This document shows positions 1-6,004 of a stretch of DNA of 12,124 nt, one piece after another. Each line of letters begins with the position of its first letter. Position 1 is the first letter of the stretch. This stretch comes from an uncultured Oscillospiraceae bacterium (GTDB taxonomy: Bacteria > Bacillota > Clostridia > Oscillospirales > Oscillospiraceae), in assembly GCA_934546725.1 (NCBI GenBank), contig CAKTED010000019.1, forward strand, positions 1-12,124, in the 5' to 3' direction. The translations under genes and the position numbers were made by a program. The notes under the pieces are model-generated. The model saw only the letters and a program-made list of their open reading frames with translations, made no database searches and was not told the origin of the DNA.

Positions 1-1
1 G

Positions 2-196
2 TGGCTGTTCACGATCCCCTCCGCCGCCATAAGCGCCTTTGTTTTCAACGCGTCGCCTGTCGTGGTCTTCTGCTTTCTCAAGGCCGACCAGCTGCTCAAG
101 TGCATCCCGAACGGCATCGTATGCAACCGCTATAAATGGGTGCGCAGTCTTACGCGCGAGACCGCCCCGCAGGGTACGGGAGCTGAATCAAAATGA
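2..196 (+). CDS. MATE family efflux transporter, C-terminal fragment
   Basis: Only the last 64 codons are in the window; the gene enters from the left edge, open from base 2, and ends at TGA 194-196. The fragment holds a hydrophobic segment (SAAISAFVFNASPVVVFCFL) followed by a basic cytoplasmic tail with KADQLLKC and NRYKWVRSLTR. This ending is characteristic of Gram-positive MATE (NorM/DinF-type) multidrug or metabolite exporters, whose last helix is followed by a 'K-W-V-x-x-L-T-R' tail. MATE proteins are 12-helix membrane antiporters driven by Na+ or H+. The stop codon overlaps the start of the next gene (ATGA), so the two are probably translated together. The family call rests on the tail alone and the substrate cannot be inferred. 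Confidence 0.8.
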   Translation, partial: WLFTIPSAAISAFVFNASPVVVFCFLKADQLLKCIPNGIVCNRYKWVRSLTRETAPQGTGAESK

Positions 197-1065
197 ACAT
201 TATCGGAGTTGACGTGGGTGGAACGTTCGTCAGGCTTGGAGCGCTGCGCGGCGAGCGGGTCGAGGCGCTTGTGAAGCGTCCGTCGGCTGAGATTTTCTCC
301 TCGCCAGGCGGCGCTGCCGCAGGACTTGCCGCCGCGATAGCGGAATACTGCGGCGGAGAAGCGCCGGACGCCGTGGGCGTCGGCATTCCCGGAACGCTCA
401 GCCGCGACGGCGCGCAGGTGCTGAACGTTCCGAATATTCCCGGTCTGAACGGCCTTCCGCTGCGCGATATGCTCTCCTCGGCGCTGGGCGCGCCGGTCTT
501 TGTGGAAAACGACATTACCATGCTCGCAACGGGCGATTCGCGGCGCATGGGTCTTGAGCGCGGCGTGGTGTTCGGCTGCTATATCGGCACGGGTCTCGGC
601 GGCGCGGTGCTCGTCGACGGCAGGCTGCTGCGAGGCCGCAGCGGGCTCTGTGAGCCGGGGCATATATCCGTTTTCGGGCTTGACAGGCCCTGCGGCTGTG
701 GAAAATCCGGCTGCGCGGAGGCCTATGTTGCCGGCCGCGCGCTGGAAAGACTGCGCGACGAGCGCTTTCCGGGCGTTCCGACGGGTGAAATTTTTCTCGC
801 CATGAGCGCAGATGAACGCGGGCGCTACGTCGATATTCTCGCGCACCTGCTTGCCTCGGCGGTGCAGCTGCTGGACCCGGACGCCATTATCATGGGCGGC
901 GGCGTCTGCGCCATGCGGGGCTTTCCGCGCGGTGAGCTGCTCGCCCGGCTCGGCGAGCTGTGCATGTCGCCCGTCCCCGCCACAACGCTGAACCTGCTCT
1001 ATCCCGAGCCGGGCGACGACGCCGGGGTCTTCGGCGCTTCGGTCTTCGCCGCCGCGCCGGATTGA
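193..1065 (+). CDS. ROK family sugar kinase (AlsK-like)
   Basis: A 290-aa ROK-family kinase, a usual length for a stand-alone kinase. There is no N-terminal winged helix, so it is not a NagC/XylR-type repressor. The phosphate-binding loop is GVDVGGT (residues 5-11). The catalytic aspartate is probably D107 in V-E-N-D. A second nucleotide-binding segment, YIGTGLGGAVL, is at 130-140. The ROK zinc-binding signature follows: H157 in EPGH, then C167-G-C169-x3-G-C174-x-E176. The C-terminal half carries LLDPDAIIMGGGV, and its pattern around GGGVCAMRGFPR resembles E. coli D-allose kinase AlsK more than glucokinases. It probably phosphorylates a hexose in the cytoplasm; allose is only a suggestion. 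ATG 193 overlaps the upstream MATE stop, implying a shared transcript. Confidence 0.88.
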   Translation: MNIIGVDVGGTFVRLGALRGERVEALVKRPSAEIFSSPGGAAAGLAAAIAEYCGGEAPDAVGVGIPGTLSRDGAQVLNVPNIPGLNGLPLRDMLSSALGAPVFVENDITMLATGDSRRMGLERGVVFGCYIGTGLGGAVLVDGRLLRGRSGLCEPGHISVFGLDRPCGCGKSGCAEAYVAGRALERLRDERFPGVPTGEIFLAMSADERGRYVDILAHLLASAVQLLDPDAIIMGGGVCAMRGFPRGELLARLGELCMSPVPATTLNLLYPEPGDDAGVFGASVFAAAPD

Positions 1066-1097
1066 GCCTGTTGCTGCATGTTGCCCGGGCCTGTGCC

Positions 1098-1160
1098 CCT
1101 CCTCGGGGGATCCCCGCTGCGCGAGGATGACGGAGGAAGCGACGACCCTCGCGCGTCCTC
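1098..1160 (-). repeat. interspersed hairpin repeat, inverted copy
   Basis: Read on the minus strand this contains GAGGACGCG, then CCTCCGTCATCCTCGCG, the loop and GCGGGGATCCCCC, ending GAGGAGG. It closely matches 9391-9450 on the plus strand. The core is an 8-bp stem ATCCTCGC/GCGGGGAT (one T-G wobble) around the loop GCA. This is the only copy seen left of position 5940. It lies in the convergent gap between the ROK kinase and mrp. Confidence 0.75.
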
Positions 1161-1197
1161 TGCACCTGTGTCCTCGTTACCGCCTTACACCTCCCAT

Positions 1198-1252
1198 GCA
1201 AAATAACACAAACGCCGCAGCCGGTCGCAAAAAACGAACCGACTGCGGCGTT
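1198..1252 (-). terminator. Rho-independent terminator of the rpmH-mrp operon
   Basis: On the minus strand, 18 bases past the mrp stop, AACGCCGCAG (1252-1243) pairs perfectly with CTGCGGCGTT (1220-1211). An inner CGGT/ACCG pairing is separated by one mismatch. The hairpin is followed by the U-rich tract TGTGTTATTTT (1210-1200). The strand polarity of the U tract and the position right after mrp support it as the end of the minus-strand operon. It may also stop transcription arriving from the ROK kinase, although the plus-strand tail is less U-rich. Confidence 0.85.
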
Positions 1253-1270
1253 AACAATTTGTCGCTTAAC

Positions 1271-2143
1271 TTACAGCGCCTCAAGGGCGTCGCCGAGAGC
1301 CTTCATCTCGGGAAGGTCGATCTTCTCGATCTCGCCCGCGTCGCAGGCGGCGGCGATCTCGGGCATTATCGGCAGCTTTGCCAGGACCTTGAGGCCCTGC
1401 TCGGCGGCCACGGCGTCAATATTGCTCTCGCCGTAGATCCTGTGCTCCTTTCCGCAGTCCGGGCAGCGGAAGCAGCTCATGTTCTCAACAAGGCCGAGGA
1501 CGGGGATATCCATAAGCTTCGCCATGTTCACTGCCTTGGCAACGATCATGGATACGAGGTCCTGCGGCGAGGTGACGACAATGATGCCGTCCACGGGCAG
1601 GGACTGGAAAATCGTGAGCGGCACGTCGCCGGTTCCGGGAGGCATATCAACGAACATATAGTCCACATCGCCCCAGACAACATCCGTCCAGAACTGCTTC
1701 ACCGTGTTTGAAATAATGCTTCCGCGCCATACGACGGGCTGGGTCTCATCGTCAAGGAAAAGGTTGACGGATATGAGCTTCACGCCGCCCTTGCTCTCGG
1801 CCGGGATGATGCCGAAGGAGTTTGCTTTCGCGCGCTCGTGAACTCCGAAGCACATGGGGATGGACGGGCCGGTCATGTCGGCGTCCAGGATGGCAACGGA
1901 GTGATTGCGGCGGTTCATCATCGCCGCGGAAAGGGACGTTACGAGCGATTTGCCCACGCCGCCCTTGCCGGAAACAATGCCGATGACCTTTTTCACATGG
2001 CTCTGCGCATTGCAGGGTGCGGTAAGGTCGGGCGTCCCGCAGCTGCCGCCGCAGGAGGAGCAGCTGCCGCAATCGCCGCAGTCTCCGCCGCAGCTGCCGC
2101 CGCAGCCCTCCTGCTCCATGCTCTCGTTTTCGTAATCAGACAT
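1271..2143 (-). CDS. mrp: Mrp/NBP35-family Fe-S cluster carrier ATPase
   Basis: A 290-aa P-loop protein of the Mrp/ApbC/NBP35 group, which binds and transfers Fe-S clusters to apoproteins in the cytoplasm. The deviant Walker A motif is SGKGGVGKS (58-66), with the signature lysine near its start. LDADMTGPSIP at 86-96 is the family's switch I region. The Walker B-like segment VDMPPGTGD is at 165-173. The C-terminal CxxC, NMSCFRC (C224, C227), is the expected bridging cluster site of the dimer. The N-terminus is a Gly/Cys/Ser tract with cysteines at 14, 18, 22, 25, 28, 31 and 35, plus C44. Similar Cys-rich leaders occur in anaerobe Mrp proteins and may hold an extra cluster. ATG 2143 is preceded by AGGAGG at good spacing. 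It is the last gene of the operon. Confidence 0.93.
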   Translation of the reverse strand: MSDYENESMEQEGCGGSCGGDCGDCGSCSSCGGSCGTPDLTAPCNAQSHVKKVIGIVSGKGGVGKSLVTSLSAAMMNRRNHSVAILDADMTGPSIPMCFGVHERAKANSFGIIPAESKGGVKLISVNLFLDDETQPVVWRGSIISNTVKQFWTDVVWGDVDYMFVDMPPGTGDVPLTIFQSLPVDGIIVVTSPQDLVSMIVAKAVNMAKLMDIPVLGLVENMSCFRCPDCGKEHRIYGESNIDAVAAEQGLKVLAKLPIMPEIAAACDAGEIEKIDLPEMKALGDALEAL

Positions 2144-2166
2144 GCTCTAAAACCTCCTGATTATGT

Positions 2167-2214
2167 TCAGACGGCGCGCAAACGGGCAACCATCCTCGCC
2201 TGCGCGCCGCCTGA
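2167..2214 (-). promoter_or_regulatory. strong stem-loop between acpP and mrp
   Basis: Arms 2167-2180 and 2201-2214 (GGCGCGCA/TGCGCGCC core) form a 14-bp stem with one G-U pair in the RNA and a 20-nt loop. There is no U tract on the mrp side (ACATAATCAGGAGG follows), so it is not a standard terminator. A second small palindrome, ACGGCCCGGCCGT, lies at 2230-2242, directly after the acpP stop. The likely role is protecting the acpP 3' end, or processing or partial attenuation before mrp. No promoter for mrp fits between the stem and the mrp ribosome binding site. Confidence 0.6.
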
Positions 2215-2243
2215 CATGAAATTTTCCATACGGCCCGGCCGTC

Positions 2244-2474
2244 TCAGCCAAGCCGGTTTTCGATATAGTTTACCACATCGCCGACGGTTTTAAGCTCGGC
2301 GATCTCCTCATCCTCGATCATAATGCCAACCTCGTCCTCCACGGACATCATGAGCTCGACAACGTCGAGAGAGTCTGCGCCAAGGTCGTTTACAACGTCG
2401 GTATTCTCGTTTATCTGATCCTCATCGATCCCGAACTGGGAAGAAAGGATACTTTTGATCTTATCAAGTACCAT
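2244..2474 (-). CDS. acpP: acyl carrier protein
   Basis: A 76-aa acidic helical protein, the normal size for a type II fatty acid synthase acyl carrier protein. The motif DLGADSLDVVELMM places the phosphopantetheine attachment serine at S35. The rest fits the four-helix fold: MVLDKIKSILSSQFGI for helix I and an acidic recognition helix around residues 36-50. ATG 2474 is chosen because GAAGGAG lies eight bases upstream. An in-frame ATG at 2495 would add seven residues, but that extension encodes the ribosome binding site itself. It follows jag by 29 bp and precedes mrp by 100 bp. ACP carries growing acyl chains for membrane lipid synthesis. Its place behind jag is unusual, since the common neighbours plsX, fabD/F and rnc are absent here. 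Confidence 0.95.
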   Translation of the reverse strand: MVLDKIKSILSSQFGIDEDQINENTDVVNDLGADSLDVVELMMSVEDEVGIMIEDEEIAELKTVGDVVNYIENRLG

Positions 2475-2503
2475 TAAAAAGGCTCCTTCCGTCATCGAGA
2501 GGC

Positions 2504-3178
2504 TCAGGCTCTGTACCTGGGCTTACCGTCGTCCCGCCTGGGGGCCACGTTGTTGCCGTAGGCCACAACGATGCGGCGGTTCGGCTCCGTACCTGTGGAG
2601 AAGGTGGAAACGCCGTCGTAATCCTGCAGCGCCGTGTGGATAACGTGGCGCTCATAGGAATTCATCGGCTCAAGGGTCATGTTCTTGCGGTATTTTACTA
2701 CCTTTGCAGCAACCTTTTCTGCCAGATGCTGGAGCGATTCCTCGCGCTTTGCGCGGTAGTTCTCGGCGTCCACGCTGATGTGGACGTGCTTCTCGCTTGC
2801 GCGATTCATTGCGTAATTCGTAATGTGCTGGATGGCGTCGAGCGTTTCGCCGCGGCGGCCTATGAGCATACCCAGCTTCTCGCCGGTAAGGTTGACGCAG
2901 ATGGTGGTCTCGTCCTTCTGCTCAATGACAGGTGTCGCGTCGGAGCCAAGTCTTTCAAGCAGTCCCCTGAGGAAGCTTTCTGTCTGCTCGACAATATCGT
3001 CCGGTCTTTCATAGGTGACCCTGACTTTGGCCGGAGAAGCGCCTATGCCGAGAAAACCGGATTTGGCGCGCTCCAGAACCTCAACGGAGACCTCCTCGCG
3101 GGTGCAGCCCAGCTCCGCCAGCGCGGACTGGATCGCATCGTCCTCGGTCTTACCCGTTGCCTCAATAACTTTAATCAT
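2504..3178 (-). CDS. jag: RNA-binding protein Jag/KhpB
   Basis: A 224-aa protein with the three-part Jag layout. Residues 1-52 form the Jag-N domain, with its hallmark KSGFLGIG at 39-46. Residues ~80-140 form a KH domain, with the RNA-binding loop IGRRGETLD at 106-114. Residues ~150-212 form an R3H domain, with the R-x3-H signature R177-H181 in NSYERHVIH. Jag/KhpB is known to bind RNA, often with KhpA, and in streptococci it affects cell elongation and division; in Bacillus it is encoded next to spoIIIJ (yidC). Here it directly follows yidC (15 bp). ATG 3178 has AAGGAGAG upstream. The last 12 residues are basic and probably disordered. Confidence 0.95.
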   Translation of the reverse strand: MIKVIEATGKTEDDAIQSALAELGCTREEVSVEVLERAKSGFLGIGASPAKVRVTYERPDDIVEQTESFLRGLLERLGSDATPVIEQKDETTICVNLTGEKLGMLIGRRGETLDAIQHITNYAMNRASEKHVHISVDAENYRAKREESLQHLAEKVAAKVVKYRKNMTLEPMNSYERHVIHTALQDYDGVSTFSTGTEPNRRIVVAYGNNVAPRRDDGKPRYRA

Positions 3179-3193
3179 AAGGCACTCTCCTTA

Positions 3194-4564
3194 TCAGTCC
3201 TCAGCCTCAGGCCCGTCCTGAGCGTCGGCGCCGGTCCCGTCTTCGGCGACGGCGTCGCTTCCCGTCTCCGGTGCAGTGCCTTCGGTGCCTTCTGCGGCTG
3301 TGGGAAGAGCCGTGCTATCCGCCGCGATCGCGTCCCCGGCGGGCAGCTCCTCCGCCGTGACCCGCTCCTCCTCCGTTTCGGGTTCCGGAACGTAGTTTTT
3401 GCTGAAGCGGTCAGGCTTGTAGTTTCTTCCGCGGGCATAGGGGCGGTCGCCCACCGCGGAGGGATTTTCCTTTTTCTTTTCGGTCTTGACGTATTTGCCG
3501 TTGGCGGTCTTCACGACCTCGCCGCGCGCGATGGCGCGCTCAATATCGTTCTCCTCCGCCTTCTGCTTTTCCTTCATGGCGATCTTGCGCCTGCTGGTGT
3601 TGGGATTGGCCACGGTAGCTCCGGCGGCGCGCAGCTTCTCGGTCTCGGCGCGCTTTGCCGCGCGCTCTGCCTCGATGGCGGCCTGCTTTTCGCGGCGCTC
3701 GGCATCCTCCGCGTCAAGTATCTTCTTGTAATGCTTCGTGAGCACAACGTCCTGCAGGATGGAGAAAACGCTGCTGGCGATCCAGTAAATGCCGAGAGCG
3801 CCGGGCATTACGAAGCCTATCCACAGGGACATTATGGGCATCATGAGCATCATGGTCTTGCCGCCGGCGGCCTCGGTGGTATTGTTGCCGCTGGCCTTAT
3901 TGCTGATGACCATGGAAAAATACGAAAGCGCGGCGGAAATGACGGGGATGAGGAACAGGCCGAGCTGCGGCCATATCGCCTCCCCGTTGGAGAAAAACTC
4001 CCATACGCGGAACGAGGGGTTCGCGCCCAGGTCAAGCCCGAGGAAGGAGTAATCGATGGTCTGCAGCTTGTCGCTTATGCCTGCAAACTTGTCAAAATTC
4101 TGTGTAATGAACTGAGACTGGGCGATCTGTATATAGGCGGAGTTCGTCCCGCCGGAAAAGCCCAGCGTCTCAAGGACCTTCTGAATGGCGGCATAGGCCT
4201 CGTCGCCAACGCCCATCATGATGGTGATGGGGTAACGGATGGCCTGGTAGAGCGCCAGAAGGATGGGGAAGGGAATGAGCGACCAGATGCAGCCGCCCAT
4301 GGGGTTTATGCCCTCTTCCTTATAAAGCTTCGCAACCTCTTCCTGATACTTCTGCTTGTTGCCCTCATACTTCTTTTCCAGCTCCTTCATGAGCGGCTGG
4401 AAGCGAGTGGAGCGCATAAGACTCTTCTTGCTCTTCATGCTGAAGGGCAGGAGGATAAGCCTTACTATGAGCGCGAAGAGGATAACGGCAAGACCGTAGT
4501 TGTTTACGAAGTTATACAGAACGAGCATCAACCAGCCGAAGGGTTTTGCTATTGCAGATAACAT
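3194..4564 (-). CDS. yidC: YidC/Oxa1/SpoIIIJ membrane protein insertase
   Basis: A 456-aa insertase that helps place proteins in the cytoplasmic membrane, alone or with SecYEG. Five hydrophobic segments are visible at about 22-41, 92-110, 198-221, 238-256 and 257-273. R35 in ALIVRLILLPF is the conserved groove arginine. Residues 42-90 are the charged cytoplasmic hairpin loop (KKSLMRSTRFQPLMKELEKK). No signal peptide or lipobox is present, unlike Bacillus SpoIIIJ but as in many clostridial homologues. After the last helix a long tail follows: a basic, coiled-coil-like part (281-365) and then an acidic, low-complexity end (395-456). About 175 residues past the membrane domain is long for the family. 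ATG 4564 has ACGGAG nine bases upstream. It lies 36 bp after yidD, with a hairpin between them. Confidence 0.95.
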   Translation of the reverse strand: MLSAIAKPFGWLMLVLYNFVNNYGLAVILFALIVRLILLPFSMKSKKSLMRSTRFQPLMKELEKKYEGNKQKYQEEVAKLYKEEGINPMGGCIWSLIPFPILLALYQAIRYPITIMMGVGDEAYAAIQKVLETLGFSGGTNSAYIQIAQSQFITQNFDKFAGISDKLQTIDYSFLGLDLGANPSFRVWEFFSNGEAIWPQLGLFLIPVISAALSYFSMVISNKASGNNTTEAAGGKTMMLMMPIMSLWIGFVMPGALGIYWIASSVFSILQDVVLTKHYKKILDAEDAERREKQAAIEAERAAKRAETEKLRAAGATVANPNTSRRKIAMKEKQKAEENDIERAIARGEVVKTANGKYVKTEKKKENPSAVGDRPYARGRNYKPDRFSKNYVPEPETEEERVTAEELPAGDAIAADSTALPTAAEGTEGTAPETGSDAVAEDGTGADAQDGPEAED

Positions 4565-4586
4565 TCAATAATTCTCCGTTTCAGAG

Positions 4587-4611
4587 CTGTGCCCTCTGTT
4601 TCAGGGCACAG
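4587..4611 (-). promoter_or_regulatory. stem-loop across the yidD stop codon
   Basis: CTGTGCCCT (4587-4595) and AGGGCACAG (4603-4611) form a perfect 9-bp inverted repeat with a 7-base loop. The yidD stop (4603-4601) lies at its edge, and the yidC ribosome binding site follows within about 10 bases. There is no U tract, so transcription termination is unlikely. A ribosome finishing yidD would open this hairpin, so it could tune yidC translation or mark an mRNA cleavage site. Confidence 0.5.
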
Positions 4612-4810
4612 GGTCATAGCCCCCCTCGTGAAAAGGGTGGCAGCGCAGCAGTCTCCTGAGAGCCAGCCAGGAGCCCTTGAGCGCGCCGTACTTTTCTATG
4701 GCCTGGAGAGCATATTCCGAGCAGGTCGGAATATACCGGCAGCACGGCGGACGCAGCGGCGAAATCCTTCGCCGGTAGAATCTGATCAGGAACAAAAACA
4801 GCTTTTTCAC
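4601..4810 (-). CDS. yidD: membrane protein insertion efficiency factor YidD
   Basis: A 69-aa protein with the family's full signature. It has an amphipathic basic N-terminus ([22 protein letters not shown]) and then the cysteine motif [12 protein letters not shown]. The C-terminal block is [17 protein letters not shown]. YidD is a small, inner-membrane-associated factor that helps the YidC pathway, and its gene conventionally lies between rnpA and yidC, as here. The start is GTG 4810, supported by GGAGG at 4822-4818 with seven bases between. It begins 15 bp after the rnpA stop. Three conserved cysteines (C23, C24, C30) and C57 are present. Confidence 0.95.
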   Translation of the reverse strand: MKKLFLFLIRFYRRRISPLRPPCCRYIPTCSEYALQAIEKYGALKGSWLALRRLLRCHPFHEGGYDPVP

Positions 4811-4825
4811 GGAACCGCCTCCGGC

Positions 4826-5164
4826 TCAGCCCGAAATGAGCTTCAGCCGCCCGGCCGCCTGGAGAAAGTCTCTCTCAAGCTCCGCGTATGGCGCATCCTT
4901 AGCCCTTGTTCTTGCCACGGCTACTATGTCCCATCCCGGCGAAAAGCGCTCCTCATTGAGCCGGTATATCTCTCTCAGGCGGCGGCGGACAAGGTTTCTG
5001 TAAACCGCCTTTCCCACCTTTGAGCCCACGGTTATGCCGTATCTGTTCTTCTCGGCGCCGTTTTTCCGGCAATAGAGGACCACAAGAGGCGTGGCAACGC
5101 TCCTGCCTCTTGCATAAACCCTGCGGAATTCATAATTCTGATTTAGGGACACGGTAAATTTCAT
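4826..5164 (-). CDS. rnpA: ribonuclease P protein component
   Basis: A 112-aa basic protein, the usual size. It is the protein subunit that, with the rnpB RNA, removes the 5' leader from tRNA precursors. The family signature is clear in YRNLVRRRLREIYR (residues 55-68: R56, N57, R60, R61, R64, E65), which binds RNase P RNA. The N-terminus NQNYEFRRVYARGRS matches the substrate-leader binding cleft, and YGITVGSKVGKAV forms the central beta strand. ATG 5164 lies only six bases past the rpmH stop. No good ribosome binding site is visible in front of it, so translation probably depends on ribosomes ending rpmH. The rpmH-rnpA pairing is nearly universal in bacteria. Confidence 0.96.
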   Translation of the reverse strand: MKFTVSLNQNYEFRRVYARGRSVATPLVVLYCRKNGAEKNRYGITVGSKVGKAVYRNLVRRRLREIYRLNEERFSPGWDIVAVARTRAKDAPYAELERDFLQAAGRLKLISG

Positions 5165-5170
5165 GACAGC

Positions 5171-5305
5171 TTAGTAGGAGAGCTTTTTGCGGCCCTTGGC
5201 TCTGCGGGCGGAAAGCACCTTGCGGCCGTTCTTCGTGGCCATTCTCTTGCGGAAGCCGTGCACCTTGGAGCGGTGAAGCTTCTTGGGCTGATAGGTTCTG
5301 AGCAT
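5171..5305 (-). CDS. rpmH: 50S ribosomal protein L34
   Basis: A 44-aa highly basic protein reading [18 protein letters not shown], then [20 protein letters not shown] and RKKLSY. This is an almost perfect bacterial L34, whose core is the RTYQPKK...HGFRKRM...GRKVLxxRRAKGRKxLS pattern. L34 binds 23S rRNA in the large subunit. ATG 5305 is preceded by AGGAGGTG with eight bases between, the strongest ribosome binding site in the operon. It is the first gene of the minus-strand operon and lies 131 bp downstream of good promoter hexamers. In many bacteria dnaA sits divergently upstream. Here a DtxR-family regulator gene lies there instead, in the same direction. Confidence 0.98.
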   Translation of the reverse strand: MLRTYQPKKLHRSKVHGFRKRMATKNGRKVLSARRAKGRKKLSY

Positions 5306-5429
5306 TGCGATGACACCTCCTGAAAATAATAGAAAATAAAAAAATACTCAACATCCCCGCCCTTTCGGACGGAGAAGCAGTTGACGGTGTAAAGTCTGCC
5401 GCATTAACGGGCAGAGTATCATAACACAG
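5306..5429 (-). promoter_or_regulatory. structured 5' leader of the rpmH operon
   Basis: The inferred transcript start near 5429 gives a leader of about 120 nt. Two hairpins can form. The first pairs TCTGCC with GGCAGA (5395-5400/5410-5415). The second, TCTCCGTCC/GGGCGGGGA (5354-5375), is a 9-bp stem with two G-U pairs closed by a GAAA tetraloop. Eight nucleotides after it comes a U-rich stretch (plus-strand A-run 5333-5346), then the rpmH ribosome binding site. The hairpin-plus-U layout resembles a weak attenuator. Its U tract starts too far from the stem for a confident terminator call. Confidence 0.5.
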
Positions 5430-5435
5430 CTTAGT

Positions 5436-5465
5436 ATTTTACCCTACAATACCGCCCCGTGTCAA
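5436..5465 (-). promoter_or_regulatory. rpmH: sigma-A-type promoter of the rpmH operon
   Basis: On the minus strand a perfect -35 TTGACA (5465-5460) is followed after 18 bases by TAAAAT (5441-5436), five of six to the -10 consensus. It lies between the DtxR-family gene and rpmH and points into the operon. The predicted start is near 5429. Confidence 0.75.
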
Positions 5466-5467
5466 TA

Positions 5468-5492
5468 TTTTTTGAGAACATTGCTCAAAAAA
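5468..5492 (-). terminator. possible weak terminator after the DtxR-family gene
   Basis: TTTTTTGAG (5468-5476) and CTCAAAAAA (5484-5492) form a perfect 9-bp inverted repeat with a 7-base loop, ten bases after the regulator's stop codon. Most pairs are A-T and only a short U-rich tail follows (TATT), so termination would be inefficient. The rpmH -35 box begins three bases beyond it. It might instead act as a stability element. Confidence 0.35.
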
Positions 5493-5501
5493 GCGCTGCA
5501 T

Positions 5502-5885
5502 TTACTCCTCCGGCGGCTCCGAATACCGCTCGGCGTGGCGCTTTATCGCCTCGAAGGACTCGTCGCTTATAACGTGCTCCATCTTGCAGGCGTCCTCCGC
5601 CGCCGTGGTCCCGTCCACGCCCAGCGCGCAAAGAAAGCGCGTCAGGAGCGTGTGGCGCTCGAATATCTTCTCCGCCACCTCGCGGCCGCTGTCCGTAAGA
5701 GTAAGGAATCCGTCCCTGTCGGCGGAAACATAGCCCCCGTTTTTGAGTATTCCCATCGCCCGGCTTACGCTCGGCTTGGAATATCCCATGTATTCGCCAA
5801 CGTCTATCGCGCGCACCGCGCTCATTTTTCTGCTCAGCACCAGTATCGTTTCCAGATACATTTCGCCGGATTCCTGCAAATGCAT
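5502..5885 (-). CDS. DtxR/MntR-family metal-dependent transcriptional regulator
   Basis: A 127-aa cytoplasmic repressor with an N-terminal winged helix-turn-helix (about 5-65, VGEYMGYSKPSVSRAMGILKNGGYV) and the metal-binding dimerisation domain. The C-terminal SH3-like domain of DtxR (about 226 aa) is missing, as in MntR. Aligning the family's metal ligands by eye gives M9, E12, H78, C100, E103 and H104. M9 and C100 match DtxR/IdeR (Met10, Cys102), whereas Bacillus MntR has Asp8 and Glu99. This favours iron sensing, but ligand identity alone does not prove it. ATG 5885 is chosen for its GGGAGG box. In-frame ATGs upstream, at 5909 and 5939, lack one, and the latter overlaps the promoter. No metal transporter gene is adjacent. 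Confidence 0.88.
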   Translation of the reverse strand: MHLQESGEMYLETILVLSRKMSAVRAIDVGEYMGYSKPSVSRAMGILKNGGYVSADRDGFLTLTDSGREVAEKIFERHTLLTRFLCALGVDGTTAAEDACKMEHVISDESFEAIKRHAERYSEPPEE

Positions 5886-5918
5886 TATTCCGCCTCCCTG
5901 CGTGTTCATATTATTTCC

Positions 5919-5947
5919 ATTATATCCGCTTTGGCGCAAAAGCGCAA
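5919..5947 (-). promoter_or_regulatory. promoter of the DtxR-family regulator gene
   Basis: On the minus strand a perfect -10 TATAAT (5924-5919) lies 17 bases after TTGCGC (5947-5942), a weak -35. The start is predicted near 5912, giving a short leader before ATG 5885. The spacer contains GCGC-AAAA-GCGC (plus strand 5934-5945), a small inverted repeat that could be an operator. It does not resemble the DtxR or MntR consensus boxes. Confidence 0.65.
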
Positions 5948-6004
5948 GTCTATTTTGCCGTCAGCCCGAATTGTGTTTGTAAAGGGTGTCCGAGCACCCC
6001 AACC

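Noticed and set aside
2636..4561. 641-codon open frame on the plus strand opposite jag and yidC
   Set aside because: It is exactly antisense to two clear housekeeping genes, has no ribosome binding site and shows no domain. It is a by-product of GC-rich codon use.
5306..5501. replication origin next to rpmH
   Set aside because: No cluster of DnaA boxes, no dnaA and no AT-rich unwinding region with 13-mers. The gap is explained by a promoter and leader.
5933..5947. metal box operator for the DtxR-family regulator
   Set aside because: The small GCGC inverted repeat in the promoter spacer does not resemble known DtxR or MntR operators, so it is noted only within the promoter entry.
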